Assembly (NCBI RefSeq): GCF_014203225.1
Contig: NZ_JACHIO010000035.1
Coordinates: 1 to 35,734, forward strand
DNA length: 35,734 bases
Direction of reading: 5' to 3'
From: Granulicella mallensis
Lineage (GTDB): Bacteria; Acidobacteriota; Terriglobia; Terriglobales; Acidobacteriaceae
A model generated the notes under the pieces. It saw nothing but the letters and a program-made list of their open reading frames with translations. It ran no database searches and had not been told where the DNA came from. Both the position numbers and the translations under genes were made by a program. The stretch's first letter is position 1. Each line of letters starts with the position of its first letter. Below, piece after piece: positions 34,554-35,734 of the stretch.

Positions 34554-35581
34554 AAGACTTTTTTATTGCCGACGCCGCACAGTTTGATACCCAGAACATC
34601 ACCAGCTTCTTTTGCATCGCCACGATTGGCGTTCGTGAGCGCAAGGCAGGGAGCGGACAGTATCTTGCGCTGACGCTCGCGGACAAGACGGGACAGTTCG
34701 AAGCACGCATGTGGGAAGACTTTGCCGAGGCCGTGCAGCAATGCACAGAAGGCTCCTACGTCAAGGTGCAGGGTCAGGTCTCGAAGTATCAGGGCAAGTT
34801 TCAGATCACACTGAACAAGATGCGGCTGGCTGCCGACAGCGAGATCGATACCGCTGATTTTGTCCCGACGACACAGTTCAACGTGGCCAAGATGAATGCC
34901 GAACTGCGGGGCTATGTGGATGCTTTTTCCAATCCTCATCTGCGCGCCCTGGTGTTGGCTTTTCTCGACGACCCAACGATCGGCCCGGCTTTTATCGTGG
35001 CCCCTGCCGCCAAGCGTCTGCACCATGCGTGGATCGGCGGGCTGTTGGAGCATGTGCTGATGCTCGTGCGTGTGTGCCTGGCTACCGTGCCGTTCTATCC
35101 TGAGGTCGATCCCGACCTGCTGCTTACCGGCGCGATCCTGCATGATGTCGGCAAGGTGCGAGAGCTGTCATGGCGGTCGAGCTTCAACTACACGCTTGAA
35201 GGCCAGTTGATTGGCCATATCTCGATTGCGCAGGGGCTGCTGCACGAGAAGATTGCGGTGCTCAATGCTCAGGCCATGAAAGCAGCCGAAGAAGCAGGGA
35301 CGGCGCCAGAGCTATTTCCTGACCGTCTGCGCATGCTGGTCGAGCATATGATTCTCGCGCACCACGGCAAGCTGGAGTTCGGCTCGCCAAAGCTGCCTAT
35401 GACTCCCGAGGCCATGCTTCTGAGCGCGCTTGACGATCTCGAAGCAAAATTCCAGACGTTGCGGATGGAGTTTGCCACGTCGAAATCAGCGGGTAAGTCT
35501 GCCGAGGAGACCACGGATTGGGTGCGGTCGATGGATCGCAATCTATTCAACTCGCGCGAGTATCTCGCCAGTGACAAGTGA
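34544..35581 (+). CDS. YhaM-like OB-fold/HD-domain 3'-5' exoribonuclease
   Basis: This 345-residue protein has an N-terminal OB-fold nucleic-acid-binding domain (about residues 15-100; LALTLADKTGQFEARMWEDF, YVKVQGQVSKYQGKFQI). An HD domain follows (HHAWIGGLLEHVLMLV, GAILHDVGKVREL, AHHGKLEFGSPKLPMTPEAMLLSALDDLEAK). The order OB then HD, with the H..HD..H metal ligands, is that of YhaM/CBF1, which degrade RNA or DNA from the 3' end. Start codons at 34544 and 34550 are both possible; no clear ribosome-binding site is seen in front of either. The protein is cytosolic. The gene follows the SurA-like gene after a hairpin and so is probably transcribed separately. Confidence 0.9.
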   Translation: MPMKDFFIADAAQFDTQNITSFFCIATIGVRERKAGSGQYLALTLADKTGQFEARMWEDFAEAVQQCTEGSYVKVQGQVSKYQGKFQITLNKMRLAADSEIDTADFVPTTQFNVAKMNAELRGYVDAFSNPHLRALVLAFLDDPTIGPAFIVAPAAKRLHHAWIGGLLEHVLMLVRVCLATVPFYPEVDPDLLLTGAILHDVGKVRELSWRSSFNYTLEGQLIGHISIAQGLLHEKIAVLNAQAMKAAEEAGTAPELFPDRLRMLVEHMILAHHGKLEFGSPKLPMTPEAMLLSALDDLEAKFQTLRMEFATSKSAGKSAEETTDWVRSMDRNLFNSREYLASDK

Positions 35582-35591
35582 TAAGTGGCAG

Positions 35592-35626
35592 GTGGTAAGT
35601 AAAAAGAACGCCTCTTACTTACCACT
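35592..35626 (+). terminator. Probable terminator hairpin after the OB/HD gene
   Basis: An 11-base stem (GTGGTAAGTAA with TTACTTACCAC) lies 10 bases after the stop. Further imperfect pairing extends outward through AGTGACAAG and CTTGTCACT. A T-rich tail is not strong. Confidence 0.5.
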
Positions 35627-35714
35627 TGTCACTTGCCACTGTTCTAGACCATTTTACTTTTGGGTATAGATCTAGATACTTTTCAATTGTTTGGGTTTGG
35701 GTGATTGTTAGGAG

Positions 35715-35734
35715 ATGGCGCGAGCGTATAGCGA
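35715..35734 (+). CDS. Possible start of a transposase gene (partial, window edge)
   Basis: Only six codons are visible: ATG gives MARAYS, then GA, which can only be Asp or Glu. This opening is typical of IS630-type transposases. AGGAG sits directly against the ATG, closer than usual. The call rests on six residues. Confidence 0.25.

Overview
The window looks like a chromosomal segment of a soil Acidobacteriota, probably Acidobacteriaceae/Terriglobales. This is an inference. It rests on a TIGR03435-type protein (a family expanded in that phylum), high but uneven G+C, and gene-poor spacers full of diverged dispersed repeats and small palindromes. There is one tRNA gene and no rRNA or CRISPR array. 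No single obviously new defence or biosynthetic system stands out. The most unusual items are a MarR-PDZ fusion regulator, a large Apea-like HEPN protein, a two-flavoprotein TetR-controlled locus and a nonsense-mutated integrase.

Left part (1-5882): the 3' end of a non-ribosomal peptide synthetase operon. The protein enters from the left in mid adenylation domain and continues carrier protein, epimerisation, condensation, adenylation, carrier protein, thioesterase. An MbtH-like helper follows directly. This is therefore the terminal module of an assembly line whose upstream part is not visible.

Middle-left (6278-18340): a TIGR03435 protein, a secreted or membrane-anchored protein of unknown function, a creatininase-family protein, then a MarR-type locus. 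In that locus a MarR-PDZ regulator (12260-13060) diverges from a three-gene operon of two epoxide-hydrolase-like alpha/beta hydrolases and a VOC protein, with a strong palindrome between them. A gene-free stretch of about 1.2 kb (13061-14255) holds repeats. An exported amidase and an integral-membrane acyltransferase follow.

Middle-right (17207-26034): two overlapping FAD monooxygenase genes (RdmE/Rox-like and TetX-like) diverge from a TetR-family repressor across two tandem palindromes. After these come a DinB-like protein, an exported beta-propeller protein, an Apea-like HEPN protein, an HxlR regulator diverging from a DUF1772 membrane protein over an 18-bp palindrome, and an exported glutathione peroxidase with a strong terminator.

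Right part (26385-35734): an unknown protein, a tyrosine recombinase interrupted by an in-frame TGA, an unknown membrane protein, a Tat-exported aldo/keto reductase and tRNA-Gly(CCC). These are followed by housekeeping-like envelope and RNA genes: an S41 C-terminal processing protease diverging from a SurA-like chaperone/isomerase with a long basic tail, then a YhaM-like OB/HD nuclease. The last 20 bases may be the start of an IS630-type transposase gene.
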